Part shown: positions 1 to 6,702 of the stretch, piece by piece
How the letters are laid out: the number at the start of each line of letters is the position of its first letter
Numbering within the stretch: position 1 is the stretch's first letter
NCBI GenBank assembly: GCA_964554365.1
Contig: CAZKOJ010000102.1
Span: 1 to 15,769 of the forward strand
Direction: 5' to 3'
DNA from: Clostridium_AM sp964554365
GTDB lineage: Bacteria > Bacillota > Clostridia > Clostridiales > Clostridiaceae
DNA: 15,769 bases
Notes under the pieces: generated by a model
The model's database searches: none
The model's input: the letters and a program-made list of their open reading frames with translations, nothing else
What the model was told of the DNA's origin: nothing
Made by a program: the position numbers and the translations under genes

Positions 1-630
1 ATCTAAGCTTTCTTTACAGAGCTTACAGGATCCACTAAAAGCTCCATATACGTCATCTTCTCTTTCACCTTGAAGATCATCTACACCTGCTCTCATACTT
101 ATACTTACTCTTGGTCCAAAGGCAGGACATCTTAACACACACATGGAGCATCCATTCCCATACCTTAAACAATTCCCCATAGGACCTGTAGACCCTGTTG
201 CTTCAATAAATACATCTCCTTCTATATAGCTACCATCAGCCAAATATAGTCCTTTGATTTTATCTCCAGACTTTTCTACATCAACTATTCTGCATATCAT
301 ATTTAATTCTATATTCATATCTTTTAAGTAATTTCTTACTGCTGGTTCAATTTTATTTACATCATAAAGCCAGGCATGTTTATGTCCTGGAAAGTCTATA
401 TCCTTATGTCTTGTGTTGCTATCAGTTATATTTATTAAATCCCCTGCACCTAATGCTATAAGTTCTTCTGATGCAGTATATCTTCCATTATTTCTCATTA
501 TACCACCTACATTTCCTAGTCCTAAAAGCATATCTGTCTTTTCATAAAGAGCTACCTGAGCCCCTGCCTTCTTAGCACTTATTGCTGCTGCACATCCAGC
601 CCATCCCCCACCAATTATAACTACCTTCAT
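1..630 (-). CDS. FAD-dependent oxidoreductase with Fe-S type Cys motif (3' end cut by window edge)
   Basis: This open frame has an ATG at 628-630 and an AGGAGG ribosome binding site just upstream. It continues without a stop to position 1, so 210 N-terminal residues are visible. Residues 1-31 form a Rossmann dinucleotide-binding fold: MKVVIIGGGWAGCAAA with the GxGxxG-type loop, ending in the acidic LYEK strand. That is typical of FAD-binding oxidoreductases of the FAD_oxidored/GIDA-like type. Residues 161-169 read CSMCVLRCP, a CxxCxxxCP pattern like [4Fe-4S] ligation, and C154, C202 and C205 could add a ligand. The gene lies 100 bp downstream of a PyrK-like electron-transfer gene on the same strand, so the two probably act together. 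The flavoprotein and Fe-S reading is direct from motifs. The substrate is unknown, and the missing C-terminus could change the family call. Confidence 0.8.
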   Translation of the reverse strand, partial: MKVVIIGGGWAGCAAAISAKKAGAQVALYEKTDMLLGLGNVGGIMRNNGRYTASEELIALGAGDLINITDSNTRHKDIDFPGHKHAWLYDVNKIEPAVRNYLKDMNIELNMICRIVDVEKSGDKIKGLYLADGSYIEGDVFIEATGSTGPMGNCLRYGNGCSMCVLRCPAFGPRVSISMRAGVDDLQGEREDDVYGAFSGSCKLCKESLD

Positions 631-695
631 TCAAAATCCTCCTTATATTAAGTTCTCACACAAAACTTTACTACTCATACTTACATATTTTTCCT

Positions 696-729
696 AATTC
701 ATAATAAACTTTCTCATTCATTATGAATT
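696..729. repeat. AT-rich inverted repeat immediately after the PyrK-like gene
   Basis: AATTCATAAT at 696-705 is the exact reverse complement of ATTATGAATT at 720-729, with a 14-nt loop. The repeat starts one base past the stop codon of the minus-strand gene and sits between the two genes of the redox pair. No T-run follows on the minus strand, so it is a weak candidate terminator, mRNA processing hairpin or operator. It does not by itself break the operon. Confidence 0.4.
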
Positions 730-730
730 A

Positions 731-1714
731 TTAAATAAGCCTTTTATCCTTAAATAAATGTTTAGGATCTATCTGTACCTTGCACAACTTTTTAACTATA
801 TGATTTTTATATCTAGATGTGCAGGCTCCACATACGCCTTCTCCACAGCACATCTTTGAATTATTACAACAAGAAACGTTAATAGCTTCCCCTATGAACT
901 CCATTATTTTATAAATTAATATATCCGGTCCATCACAATGAACAACATTTAGATTTTGAATTTTTAAAATCTCATTTAACATATTCTTAAATTCTTGTGA
1001 TAGCTCTCCATTTTCAAGCATTTTACATTCTAACATTTCAGAATTACACATTTCAAAATATTCTTTTCCAAAAATATTCTTAAAAGGGCTTTTATCAATT
1101 ATTGATATAACCTTATTTCCATTTGAGTATAGTTTTTTCAACACAGGCACTGAAGGTGCTATTCCTATACCTCTTGCTATTACAAGAGAAACCCCTTCCC
1201 TAGCTTTATAAATATTTTTTAACCCTAATACACCGTTCCAAAATGGCCCTCTAATTAGCATTTTTTCATTTTCATTAAGTTTACATATACTTTTTGTTTT
1301 AATTCCTCTTTTTTCTATAGCTATTTTAAATATATTTTCTTCTGTGTCTGACTCCATAATAGAAATAGGCGCATCATAGTAATTTATAGACTCAGGATTT
1401 CTTATAAATATAAAACTACCTGCATACACAAGGTCATGCACTAAGCTGCGAGGAGCATTAATTGTAAAAATATACAAATCTTCCTCTACTTGTTCTTTCT
1501 TAATTATTGTACATAAGTAATTTTTTCTACCGGACTTAGCCCTGTTGTTATTTAACATATACTCTTGATATATACACACACCTTTCCAGTTTATACAATC
1601 ACAAAACTTTTTTCCTGAAAGCTGTGAACATAAAACACAATCTCCTGTTTCAGCTAAATGACAGGGGCAATACATACTTCCAGCATCAATACAATCTTTT
1701 ATTTCATAATCCAA
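731..1714 (-). CDS. PyrK-like FAD/NAD(P)-binding [2Fe-2S] oxidoreductase (sulfide/dihydroorotate dehydrogenase-like) with Cys-rich N-terminal domain
   Basis: This 327-residue protein belongs to the ferredoxin-reductase-like electron-transfer group that includes the dihydroorotate dehydrogenase subunit PyrK. Residues 65-160 form the FAD-binding barrel, with YDAPISIM at 113-120 in place of RPFSI and GPFWNG at 156-161. RGIGIAP at 181-187 is the NAD(P)-binding loop. The C-terminal ligands C290-x4-C295-x2-C298-x12-C311 match the [2Fe-2S] spacing of PyrK. Residues 1-50 carry eight further cysteines (8, 16, 18, 26, 29, 38, 40, 47), which PyrK lacks. The start is TTG: GGAGG lies 8 nt upstream, while the nearby ATG at 1718-1720 is followed at once by an in-frame TAA. 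It probably passes electrons between NAD(P)H and the downstream flavoprotein. That role is inferred from gene order. Confidence 0.8.
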   Translation of the reverse strand: MDYEIKDCIDAGSMYCPCHLAETGDCVLCSQLSGKKFCDCINWKGVCIYQEYMLNNNRAKSGRKNYLCTIIKKEQVEEDLYIFTINAPRSLVHDLVYAGSFIFIRNPESINYYDAPISIMESDTEENIFKIAIEKRGIKTKSICKLNENEKMLIRGPFWNGVLGLKNIYKAREGVSLVIARGIGIAPSVPVLKKLYSNGNKVISIIDKSPFKNIFGKEYFEMCNSEMLECKMLENGELSQEFKNMLNEILKIQNLNVVHCDGPDILIYKIMEFIGEAINVSCCNNSKMCCGEGVCGACTSRYKNHIVKKLCKVQIDPKHLFKDKRLI

Positions 1715-1812
1715 TTACATTACCTCCAAAAGCACTCTACTATTAGCTTATTTTACTTACTGCATTTTTGTTACTGAAAAATACTTTACCTCTTTAATTC
1801 ATAAAACATAAA

Positions 1813-1870
1813 TATTATAATAGTATTGATATATAATATTTATTATAATAGTATTGATATATAATATTTA
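1813..1870. repeat. Perfect 28-bp tandem duplication in the dapH promoter region
   Basis: Positions 1813-1840 are repeated exactly at 1841-1868, and the match extends two more bases to 1870. Each copy contains two TATAAT hexamers (1816-1821 and 1832-1837; 1844-1849 and 1860-1865) and one TTGATA (1826-1831; 1854-1859). The duplication therefore multiplies potential -10 elements just before the dapH ribosome binding site. Its reverse complement also faces the divergent minus-strand redox gene. No -35/-10 pair has ideal 17-bp spacing, so the exact promoter is not resolved. Confidence 0.9.
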
Positions 1871-1888
1871 ACTTAGGAGGTTGTACAT

Positions 1889-2599
1889 ATGAGCTACGAT
1901 TTAACTAATCCATACGAAATAGCAAGATATATAAAAGAAGCAAAAAAATCTACTCCTGTTAAGGTTTATCTTGATGGTGACATAGCAAGTTGTAACCTAG
2001 GAAACATAGAAAGTTACAATGGCTCTGAATTCCACGTACTTTTCGGAGAAGCAGACGAGGTTTCTAATTTTTTAGATGATAACAAAAGCAAAATAAAAAA
2101 ATTCAGAGTGGAATATGATAGAAGAAATTCAGCAATTCCGCTTATAGACGTAACAAAAATAGAAGCTAGAATTGAACCTGGTGCTATTATAAGAGAGAAA
2201 GTTATAATAGGTAAAAATGCTGTTATAATGATGGGCGCTGTTATAAACATAGGCGCTGAAATTGGTGAAGGCACTATGGTAGATATGAACGCAGTTGTTG
2301 GTGCAAGAGGTAAACTTGGCAATAACGTTCACCTTGGAGCAGGTGCTGTAGTTGCTGGTGTTTTAGAACCACCTAGCAAATCTCCTTGTGAAATAAGCGA
2401 TGATGTTTTAATAGGAGCTAATGCGGTTATTCTTGAAGGAGTTAAAATAGGTAAAGGCTCTGTTGTTGCTGCAGGTTCAGTTGTAGTTGAAGATGTTCCT
2501 GAAGGAGTAGTTGTTGCTGGTATTCCTGCAAAAATTATTAAAGTAGTGGATGATAAAACAAAAGATAAAACAAAAATACTAGAAGATTTAAGAAAATAA
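1889..2599 (+). CDS. dapH: 2,3,4,5-tetrahydropyridine-2,6-dicarboxylate N-acetyltransferase (DapH, also called DapD)
   Basis: The enzyme acetylates tetrahydrodipicolinate using acetyl-CoA, the committed step of the acetyl branch that makes meso-diaminopimelate for lysine and peptidoglycan. The 236-residue product has the usual length. Residues 1-90 form the alpha/beta N-terminal domain beginning MSYDLTNPYEIARYIKEAKK, typical of this family. From about residue 90 to 215 it shows left-handed beta-helix hexapeptide repeats: IGKNAVIMMGAVINIGAEIG, then GTMVDMNAVVGARGKLG, and a last run ending PEGVVVAGIPAKII. The ATG is preceded by AGGAGG at 1875-1880 with 8 nt spacing. The gene stands alone, without dapA or dapB beside it, and no lysine riboswitch was recognised upstream. 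The stop codon is the first of six consecutive in-frame TAA triplets (2597-2614). Confidence 0.95.
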   Translation: MSYDLTNPYEIARYIKEAKKSTPVKVYLDGDIASCNLGNIESYNGSEFHVLFGEADEVSNFLDDNKSKIKKFRVEYDRRNSAIPLIDVTKIEARIEPGAIIREKVIIGKNAVIMMGAVINIGAEIGEGTMVDMNAVVGARGKLGNNVHLGAGAVVAGVLEPPSKSPCEISDDVLIGANAVILEGVKIGKGSVVAAGSVVVEDVPEGVVVAGIPAKIIKVVDDKTKDKTKILEDLRK

Positions 2600-2607
2600 T
2601 AATAATA

Positions 2608-2642
2608 ATAATAAGCAAACTGCTTAGCAGTTTGCTTATTAT
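2608..2642. terminator. Bidirectional intrinsic terminator between dapH and the SSB-like gene
   Basis: A perfect 16-bp stem has the left arm at 2608-2623, the loop TTA at 2624-2626 and the right arm at 2627-2642; its core is AAGCAAACTGC/GCAGTTTGCTT. It lies between the ends of two convergent genes (2599 and 2652). The plus strand continues into a T-rich CCTTTCTT tract. The minus strand continues into the T-rich complement of the (TAA)6 tract. It should serve both genes. Confidence 0.85.
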
Positions 2643-2651
2643 CCTTTCTTA

Positions 2652-3350
2652 TTATGATATTTGCTTATCCACCAAAACCTCGCTAATATCTTTTTCACTC
2701 TGCTCTTCTATTTCTTCACCGTCACTACCTTTTACCACTTTTTCCATCTTGGATATAGATACTTCATATGCAGTCTTCTTAATTATTTCTTCCTCTGATA
2801 TTTTCTTTTGATATTCTCTACTTTGTAGTCTTCCCCAAACCCTTATATTATCGCCAACCTGTAAATCTTTGCAAAATCTGGAATTTCTTCCCCATGCGAT
2901 GGTTGGTATGTAGTCTGATTTATTATAAGCTCTATTAACGGCAAGAAGTATATCTGAAATTTCTCTTCCAAAGGGAGTTGTCCTATACACTGGTTCTTTA
3001 CAAATAAATCCATCTAAAAATATTTGGTTTGGGTTTTTGCTCCTTTCTTCGCAAACACACACATTTCTTGCGAAAACAGTTAATATCAATCTATTTGATC
3101 CATCCATAAACTTGTTGTAAGATCTTAGTTGTCCTTCTACGACCAATTGAGAGCCAATTCTAATATCCATGCCTCCTATAAGTCTTTCTGAAACAGTTAC
3201 AAATAGGTCATCCTTAGCATCACTTAATCTAGGCACTTCTACATAAAAAGTATAAAATCCTTCCCCATACATTTCATGACTAAATTGCAATTCTGAAACT
3301 ACTTCTCCTTCTAAATAGATTTTATTGTTTAGCATTGAATTGTCCATCAT
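2652..3350 (-). CDS. Single-stranded DNA-binding protein with two OB folds
   Basis: The 232-residue product contains two successive SSB-like OB-fold domains. The first is at about residues 8-99 (NKIYLEGEVVSELQFSHE through VEGQLRSY and LTVFARNV). The second is at about 109-203 (QIFLDGFICKEPVYRTTPFGREI, then YIPTIAWGR, then VGDNIRVWGRLQSREY). The PTIAWGR and GRLQSR segments are typical of bacterial SSB strands. It is not the replicative ssb: canonical SSB has one OB fold, usually lies between rpsF and rpsR, and ends in an acidic DDDIPF-like tip. Here the tail is acidic (EEIEEQSEKDISEVL) but ends VDKQIS. Two ATG codons are adjacent. GAGGGG lies 2 nt before the first and 5 nt before the second (3345-3347), so the second may be the real start. 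Confidence 0.8.
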   Translation of the reverse strand: MMDNSMLNNKIYLEGEVVSELQFSHEMYGEGFYTFYVEVPRLSDAKDDLFVTVSERLIGGMDIRIGSQLVVEGQLRSYNKFMDGSNRLILTVFARNVCVCEERSKNPNQIFLDGFICKEPVYRTTPFGREISDILLAVNRAYNKSDYIPTIAWGRNSRFCKDLQVGDNIRVWGRLQSREYQKKISEEEIIKKTAYEVSISKMEKVVKGSDGEEIEEQSEKDISEVLVDKQIS

Positions 3351-3434
3351 AACCCCTCTTTCCCTTCGTTTTCAAATTATCTTATCACCATATAATTATT
3401 CAGTTTCCCTATAAAATATACTCTTAATGTTTAA

Positions 3435-3941
3435 TTAATTTAAAATTGTTATTTTTTTACACAAACTTTTTTTTCTTACAAATTTCCCTTCAATAAGGCT
3501 CATAGTAATAGCTACCATTAAAGCATATAATTGATCATCATTATTAAAGCCCATATTAATAGGTAATTCCTCTGGCTCAAGCATTCCTAACACATTATGG
3601 TTAACATCCCTTTGGAGACAATAAACAAAACTGTTTTCGTTTTCTATGCTTGATACTGTAACTGTATTTTTAATGCCCAAACCATACGTTATTATATTTC
3701 CATATACAGTGATATTAGTATTGGTATTTCCTATTAAATCCATATTCATAAAACAATAGCTGCTATTTAGTACTAAATTTCTGATATTATCGTTAAAATT
3801 GAATACTACATAATCATAATACTCTTCCTTTTTTATCATTAATTTTGTGAAAAGCTTAATTTCAACACCCAGTGTTTTAAGAGTCTTCAGTAAATACTCA
3901 TCAAAATTTTTACTACCACCTATAATAGCTAAACTTTTCAT
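3435..3941 (-). CDS. Conserved-looking hypothetical protein with Rossmann-like N-terminus
   Basis: I do not recognise this 168-residue protein. It begins MKSLAIIGGSKNFDEYLLKT, a short strand plus a glycine turn that resembles a Rossmann-type nucleotide-binding loop. It then has a hydrophobic strand (YYDYVVFNF). The C-terminal half contains ITYGLGIKNTVTVSSI, YCLQRDVNHNVLGMLEPEELPI and an LYALMVAITMSLIEG helix. The ITYGLGIKNTVTVSS stretch recalls a segment of Mur-ligase-like proteins, but this is weak. An upstream in-frame ATG at 3960-3962 has no ribosome binding site. AGGAGG sits 7 nt before the ATG at 3939-3941, so that start is chosen. No signal peptide or membrane segment is evident. A good promoter lies upstream (4060-4089). 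Confidence 0.7.
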   Translation of the reverse strand: MKSLAIIGGSKNFDEYLLKTLKTLGVEIKLFTKLMIKKEEYYDYVVFNFNDNIRNLVLNSSYCFMNMDLIGNTNTNITVYGNIITYGLGIKNTVTVSSIENENSFVYCLQRDVNHNVLGMLEPEELPINMGFNNDDQLYALMVAITMSLIEGKFVRKKSLCKKITILN

Positions 3942-4059
3942 TTTTTTACCTCCTATCACCATAACTATTTACAGTTATTTTAAACAGGAGCTAGATTTTT
4001 ATTCTATTATCATTGTTTACCTAAAATTTCCCCCTTTTATTAATTATAACCATGTTTCC

Positions 4060-4089
4060 ATTATAATACATATTTACCCTATGTTTCAA
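4060..4089 (-). promoter_or_regulatory. Candidate SigA promoter for the 3435-3941 gene
   Basis: On the minus strand TTGAAA (4084-4089) and TATAAT (4060-4065) are 18 bp apart. Transcription would start near 4053, leaving an untranslated leader of about 110 nt. The promoter lies just beyond the stop of the upstream deacetylase gene, so the downstream gene need not depend on read-through. Confidence 0.6.
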
Positions 4090-4113
4090 TGCTCTTATTG
4101 TTTAAACTATATA

Positions 4114-4866
4114 TTATTGTGATACCTGCTTTCCATCGTGATCTATATTATAGTTTTCTTTATAAATTAAATCTCCAACTTTAACAAATTCATAACCATC
4201 TTTTTTTAGTTTTTCAATAACTTTTGATAAATTATTAGGTGTATATTTTGCATTATTATGAAACAATATAATAGATCCTTCTTTTGTTTTATTTATAACC
4301 CTATCATATTCTAAATCTGCTCCCTGTTCTCTCCAATCTATACTGTCTACATCCCACTGAATACAGTAGTGACCTGTATCCTTTACTGTCTGTACTACTG
4401 AATCATTATAAGCTCCTTCTGGACATCTAAATAATTTTGTTCCTTCACCAATTAGACTTCTTATCTTAGCATCATTAATATCTATTTCTTGTATCATTTT
4501 GTCTCTTGAAATTTTAGTCATGTCGGGATGTTTATTAGAATGATTTCCTATTTCATGGCCTTTTTCATGGATAGCTTTAACCTTATCTGGATATTGATCT
4601 ATCCATCCTCCCACTAAAAAAAATGTAGCCTTTACATTATATTTATCCAATATTTCTAAAATTTTATCTGTATTATCATTTCCCCAGCTAACATCAAAGC
4701 TTATTGCAACCTTTTTATCTTTTGTATCAACACAATATATTGGGAGTTTTTTATTTGAATTTATAAATGCACCTGTATATTTATGATTAGACAAAGTAGC
4801 TGTAACAATCCCAATAAGAAGCAAACTCAATGCAAAAAAAATCTTTTTTATTAATTTAGCTTTCAA
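4114..4866 (-). CDS. Polysaccharide deacetylase, PdaB-like (sporulation-associated family)
   Basis: The 250-residue product is a carbohydrate esterase family 4 (NodB-homology) protein. Residues 8-26 form a single hydrophobic N-terminal segment, either an uncleaved anchor or a signal peptide, so the enzyme acts outside the membrane. The NodB motifs are visible: SFDVSWG at 56-62, HSNKHP at 109-114, RCPEGAY at 147-153, DSIDW at 174-178 and ILFHNN at 200-205. H109 and H113 would bind metal and H203 is catalytic. Motif 1 reads FDVSWG instead of the usual FDDG, the form known from Bacillus PdaB, which acts on spore peptidoglycan. The start is TTG, with GGAGGG 5 nt upstream. An AATACTA sequence upstream resembles a sporulation -10 element, but no matching -35 was found. 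Substrate and forespore expression are inferred from the family. Confidence 0.85.
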   Translation of the reverse strand: MKAKLIKKIFFALSLLLIGIVTATLSNHKYTGAFINSNKKLPIYCVDTKDKKVAISFDVSWGNDNTDKILEILDKYNVKATFFLVGGWIDQYPDKVKAIHEKGHEIGNHSNKHPDMTKISRDKMIQEIDINDAKIRSLIGEGTKLFRCPEGAYNDSVVQTVKDTGHYCIQWDVDSIDWREQGADLEYDRVINKTKEGSIILFHNNAKYTPNNLSKVIEKLKKDGYEFVKVGDLIYKENYNIDHDGKQVSQ

Positions 4867-5102
4867 TTTTACCCTCCAAAATATTTTATTCTTATAAATT
4901 TATATAGTATTTTTTATAGATAAATATTACACAAATCTAATAAAAACATTAATATTTTTATGGATAAATTGTTAATCTTTTCTTTTAACCCCATAAAATA
5001 AACATTTATTTAGTACTCCAACCTATGAAAATCCACGCTAAAAGGCTTGTAAATATATCTTGGAAAACTCTTATAACAAGTAATACCTGTAAAAAAATAG
5101 TG

Positions 5103-5140
5103 ATAAATAAAGCACTGAGTATTTTCAGTGCCTTATTTAT
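5103..5140 (+). terminator. Orphan terminator-like hairpin upstream of the DUF4364 gene
   Basis: GCACTGA (5112-5118) pairs with TCAGTGC (5125-5131) around a 6-nt loop. After one A/C mismatch the stem is extended by ATAAATAA (5103-5110) against TTATTTAT (5133-5140), and TTTTCAT follows. No plus-strand gene precedes it. It may end a short unannotated RNA, or it may block transcription into the DUF4364 gene. Confidence 0.55.
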
Positions 5141-5154
5141 TTTCATACATTTTA

Positions 5155-5163
5155 TGTTATAAT
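5155..5163 (+). promoter_or_regulatory. Extended -10 promoter element for the DUF4364 gene
   Basis: TGTTATAAT at 5155-5163 is a full consensus -10 with the TGn extension. The -35 region at the expected distance is weak (TTATTT near 5133) and overlaps the hairpin's right arm. Transcription would begin near 5170, about 40 nt before the ATG. Confidence 0.55.
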
Positions 5164-5210
5164 ATAAACTATAGTTGATATGAAATTATTAATTTATTAG
5201 GAGGACAGAC

Positions 5211-5732
5211 ATGTTTGAAGATACTTTAGAATTAGCGGAAAATAAACTTCTATTACTTTATTTATTTAACAAAATTAAATTCCCTGTTTCTAATAATCAG
5301 ATAACTCAAATTGTTTTAGAAAATAATTTTATAAATTATTTTACTCTACAGCAGTATTTAACAGAATTAGTTTCCTCTAATTTCTTAAAGTGTACAGATG
5401 AATCTGGTAATCATAGATTTGCTATTACCGAAAAAGGGAATAAAGTTTTATCTCTATTTGGAAACAGGATATCAGAAACTAAAATAGAAACTATAGACAA
5501 CTATTTAGGTCAAAAAATAAATAATATAAAAAAAGAAGTAACTGTTACTGCTGACTATACTATAGAACACAAAAATAATTTTATTGTAAACTTAAAAGCT
5601 TTGGAAAATGATTCCATACTCATAGATATTAAAATTAATGTGGGATCTAACAAACAAGCTAGGGATTTGTGTCAAAAATGGAAGAACGATTCTTCTGAAT
5701 TATATAATAAAATTATTCAACTACTTATATAG
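5211..5732 (+). CDS. DUF4364 family protein, winged-helix regulator-like
   Basis: The 173-residue product matches the clostridial DUF4364 family in length and pattern. Residues 1-75 look like a winged helix: ENKLLLLYLFNKIKFPVSNN, the recognition-like segment NFINYFTLQQYLTELVSSNF, and the wing HRFAITEKGNKVLSLF. Residues 76-100 (NRISETKIETIDNYLGQKI) are followed by a beta-rich C-terminal half with VTVTADYTIEHKNNFIVNLK, then SNKQARDLCQKW and a final helix. AGGAGG at 5199-5204 precedes the ATG. A DNA-binding role fits the fold but no target is known. It converges on the beta-propeller gene with only 11 bases between stop codons and no hairpin, so the two transcripts probably overlap at their 3' ends. 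Confidence 0.85.
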   Translation: MFEDTLELAENKLLLLYLFNKIKFPVSNNQITQIVLENNFINYFTLQQYLTELVSSNFLKCTDESGNHRFAITEKGNKVLSLFGNRISETKIETIDNYLGQKINNIKKEVTVTADYTIEHKNNFIVNLKALENDSILIDIKINVGSNKQARDLCQKWKNDSSELYNKIIQLLI

Positions 5733-5743
5733 TTAACACCAGT

Positions 5744-6631
5744 CTAAATTAAAATCATACCTGTAGGTTCCCCTCCTATAGGTATATATTCTTTCTTTTC
5801 AGTTACTATATTCACTTTTATCAACAAATCATTGTAGTTATCTCCTACATAGATACTATCACCATACTTTATTATTCCTCTTGGCATACCTCCCACTATT
5901 ATATTTTTATCTTCTCTATAATAGTTTATATCTACAATACTTACAGTTCCATCTCCTAAATTTGATACAAAGCAAAATCTTTCATTGCAAAACATATCTA
6001 CCGGTGAATTCCCTGCTGGTATTCTATTAATAATTTTATGGTTTTTAAGGGACATTATAGCTATACTCCCTCTAAAATCGGAACCTATATTACTTTCACA
6101 TATAATAACATATTGTCCATCTACACTAAATAATGCTTTAGTAGGATATGCACCCACTCTTATGTTTTTTATACTTTCATTACTAACACAGTCTATTAGA
6201 GTTATACTGTCATCCTCTATATTTGAAATTACTAGAAGCTTCTTTTCTTTATTTAAACATATACTATGAGGTAAATTGCCACATGGAATCTCTGCAACTA
6301 TTTCATTTTTTTCTAAATCAAAAACTACTAAATTATTAAAATCACCACATATTATATAAGCATTATTTTGAAATACCGCTACATCATTACAATTTACACC
6401 TATATAATGATTGCTTTCTTGAATTCCTTCTTCTATATTTAAAATAGATATACTATTGCTGTAATTGTTAGCTATTATAATTTTATTATCTTTATGACAT
6501 ATTCCATGAGGACCAATTCTATTGTTTGTAGTACTATCTTTTAAACATATCCTATTTTCTTCTGTAAATTTATCTAAATTAACTTTAGAAACACAATCGG
6601 AAGAAGTATTACATACATACAGGTAATTCAA
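5744..6631 (-). CDS. YncE-like seven-bladed beta-propeller protein, cytoplasmic
   Basis: The product is a YVTN/YncE-type beta-propeller. Numbering from the GTG at 6640, a Pro/Gly turn motif recurs at GPHGI 43, NDVAV 85, LPHSI 123, YPTKA 165, SPVDM 212, MPRGI 252 and EPTGM 291. That is about one every 40 residues, giving seven blades. Each repeat carries a following strand such as IIIANNYSNSISILN or CFVSNLGDGTVSIVD. The first strand (LYVCNTSSDCVSKVN) would close the ring with the last repeat. The likely start is the TTG at 6629-6631 (295 residues), because GGAGG is 8 nt upstream. The GTG at 6638-6640 overlaps the ribosome binding site itself. There is no signal peptide, unlike secreted YncE proteins, so it is probably intracellular. 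The ligand or partner is unknown. It is divergent from the TSCPD gene. Confidence 0.8.
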   Translation of the reverse strand: MNYLYVCNTSSDCVSKVNLDKFTEENRICLKDSTTNNRIGPHGICHKDNKIIIANNYSNSISILNIEEGIQESNHYIGVNCNDVAVFQNNAYIICGDFNNLVVFDLEKNEIVAEIPCGNLPHSICLNKEKKLLVISNIEDDSITLIDCVSNESIKNIRVGAYPTKALFSVDGQYVIICESNIGSDFRGSIAIMSLKNHKIINRIPAGNSPVDMFCNERFCFVSNLGDGTVSIVDINYYREDKNIIVGGMPRGIIKYGDSIYVGDNYNDLLIKVNIVTEKKEYIPIGGEPTGMILI

Positions 6632-6702
6632 AATTATCACCTCCTCACAAATATAATATGAATATTTATGGAAATGGGGATAATTTTTTTTTACTATTTA
6701 TA

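Larger units (their letters stand above)
4878..5210. other. Divergent intergenic region, no convincing gene
   Basis: This 333-base AT-rich stretch lies between the deacetylase (-) and the DUF4364 gene (+). It holds a terminator-like hairpin at 5103-5140 and an extended -10 promoter for the DUF4364 gene. A 45-codon ATG frame starting near 5024 has no ribosome binding site and runs through both elements, so I do not call it. A short RNA ending at the hairpin is possible. Confidence 0.6.

Noticed and set aside
1715..1888. Lysine riboswitch upstream of dapH
   Set aside because: The region is short and almost all A/T, with none of the conserved GC-rich helices expected of a lysine riboswitch.
2014..2332. 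Two minus-strand frames within dapH
   Set aside because: They are antisense shadows of a clearly recognised gene.
3847..4122. 91-codon plus-strand frame
   Set aside because: It lies antisense to the start of the 3435-3941 gene and across its promoter, and it lacks a ribosome binding site.
5024..5161. 45-codon ATG frame in the DUF4364 upstream region
   Set aside because: It has no ribosome binding site and runs through a hairpin and a promoter element.
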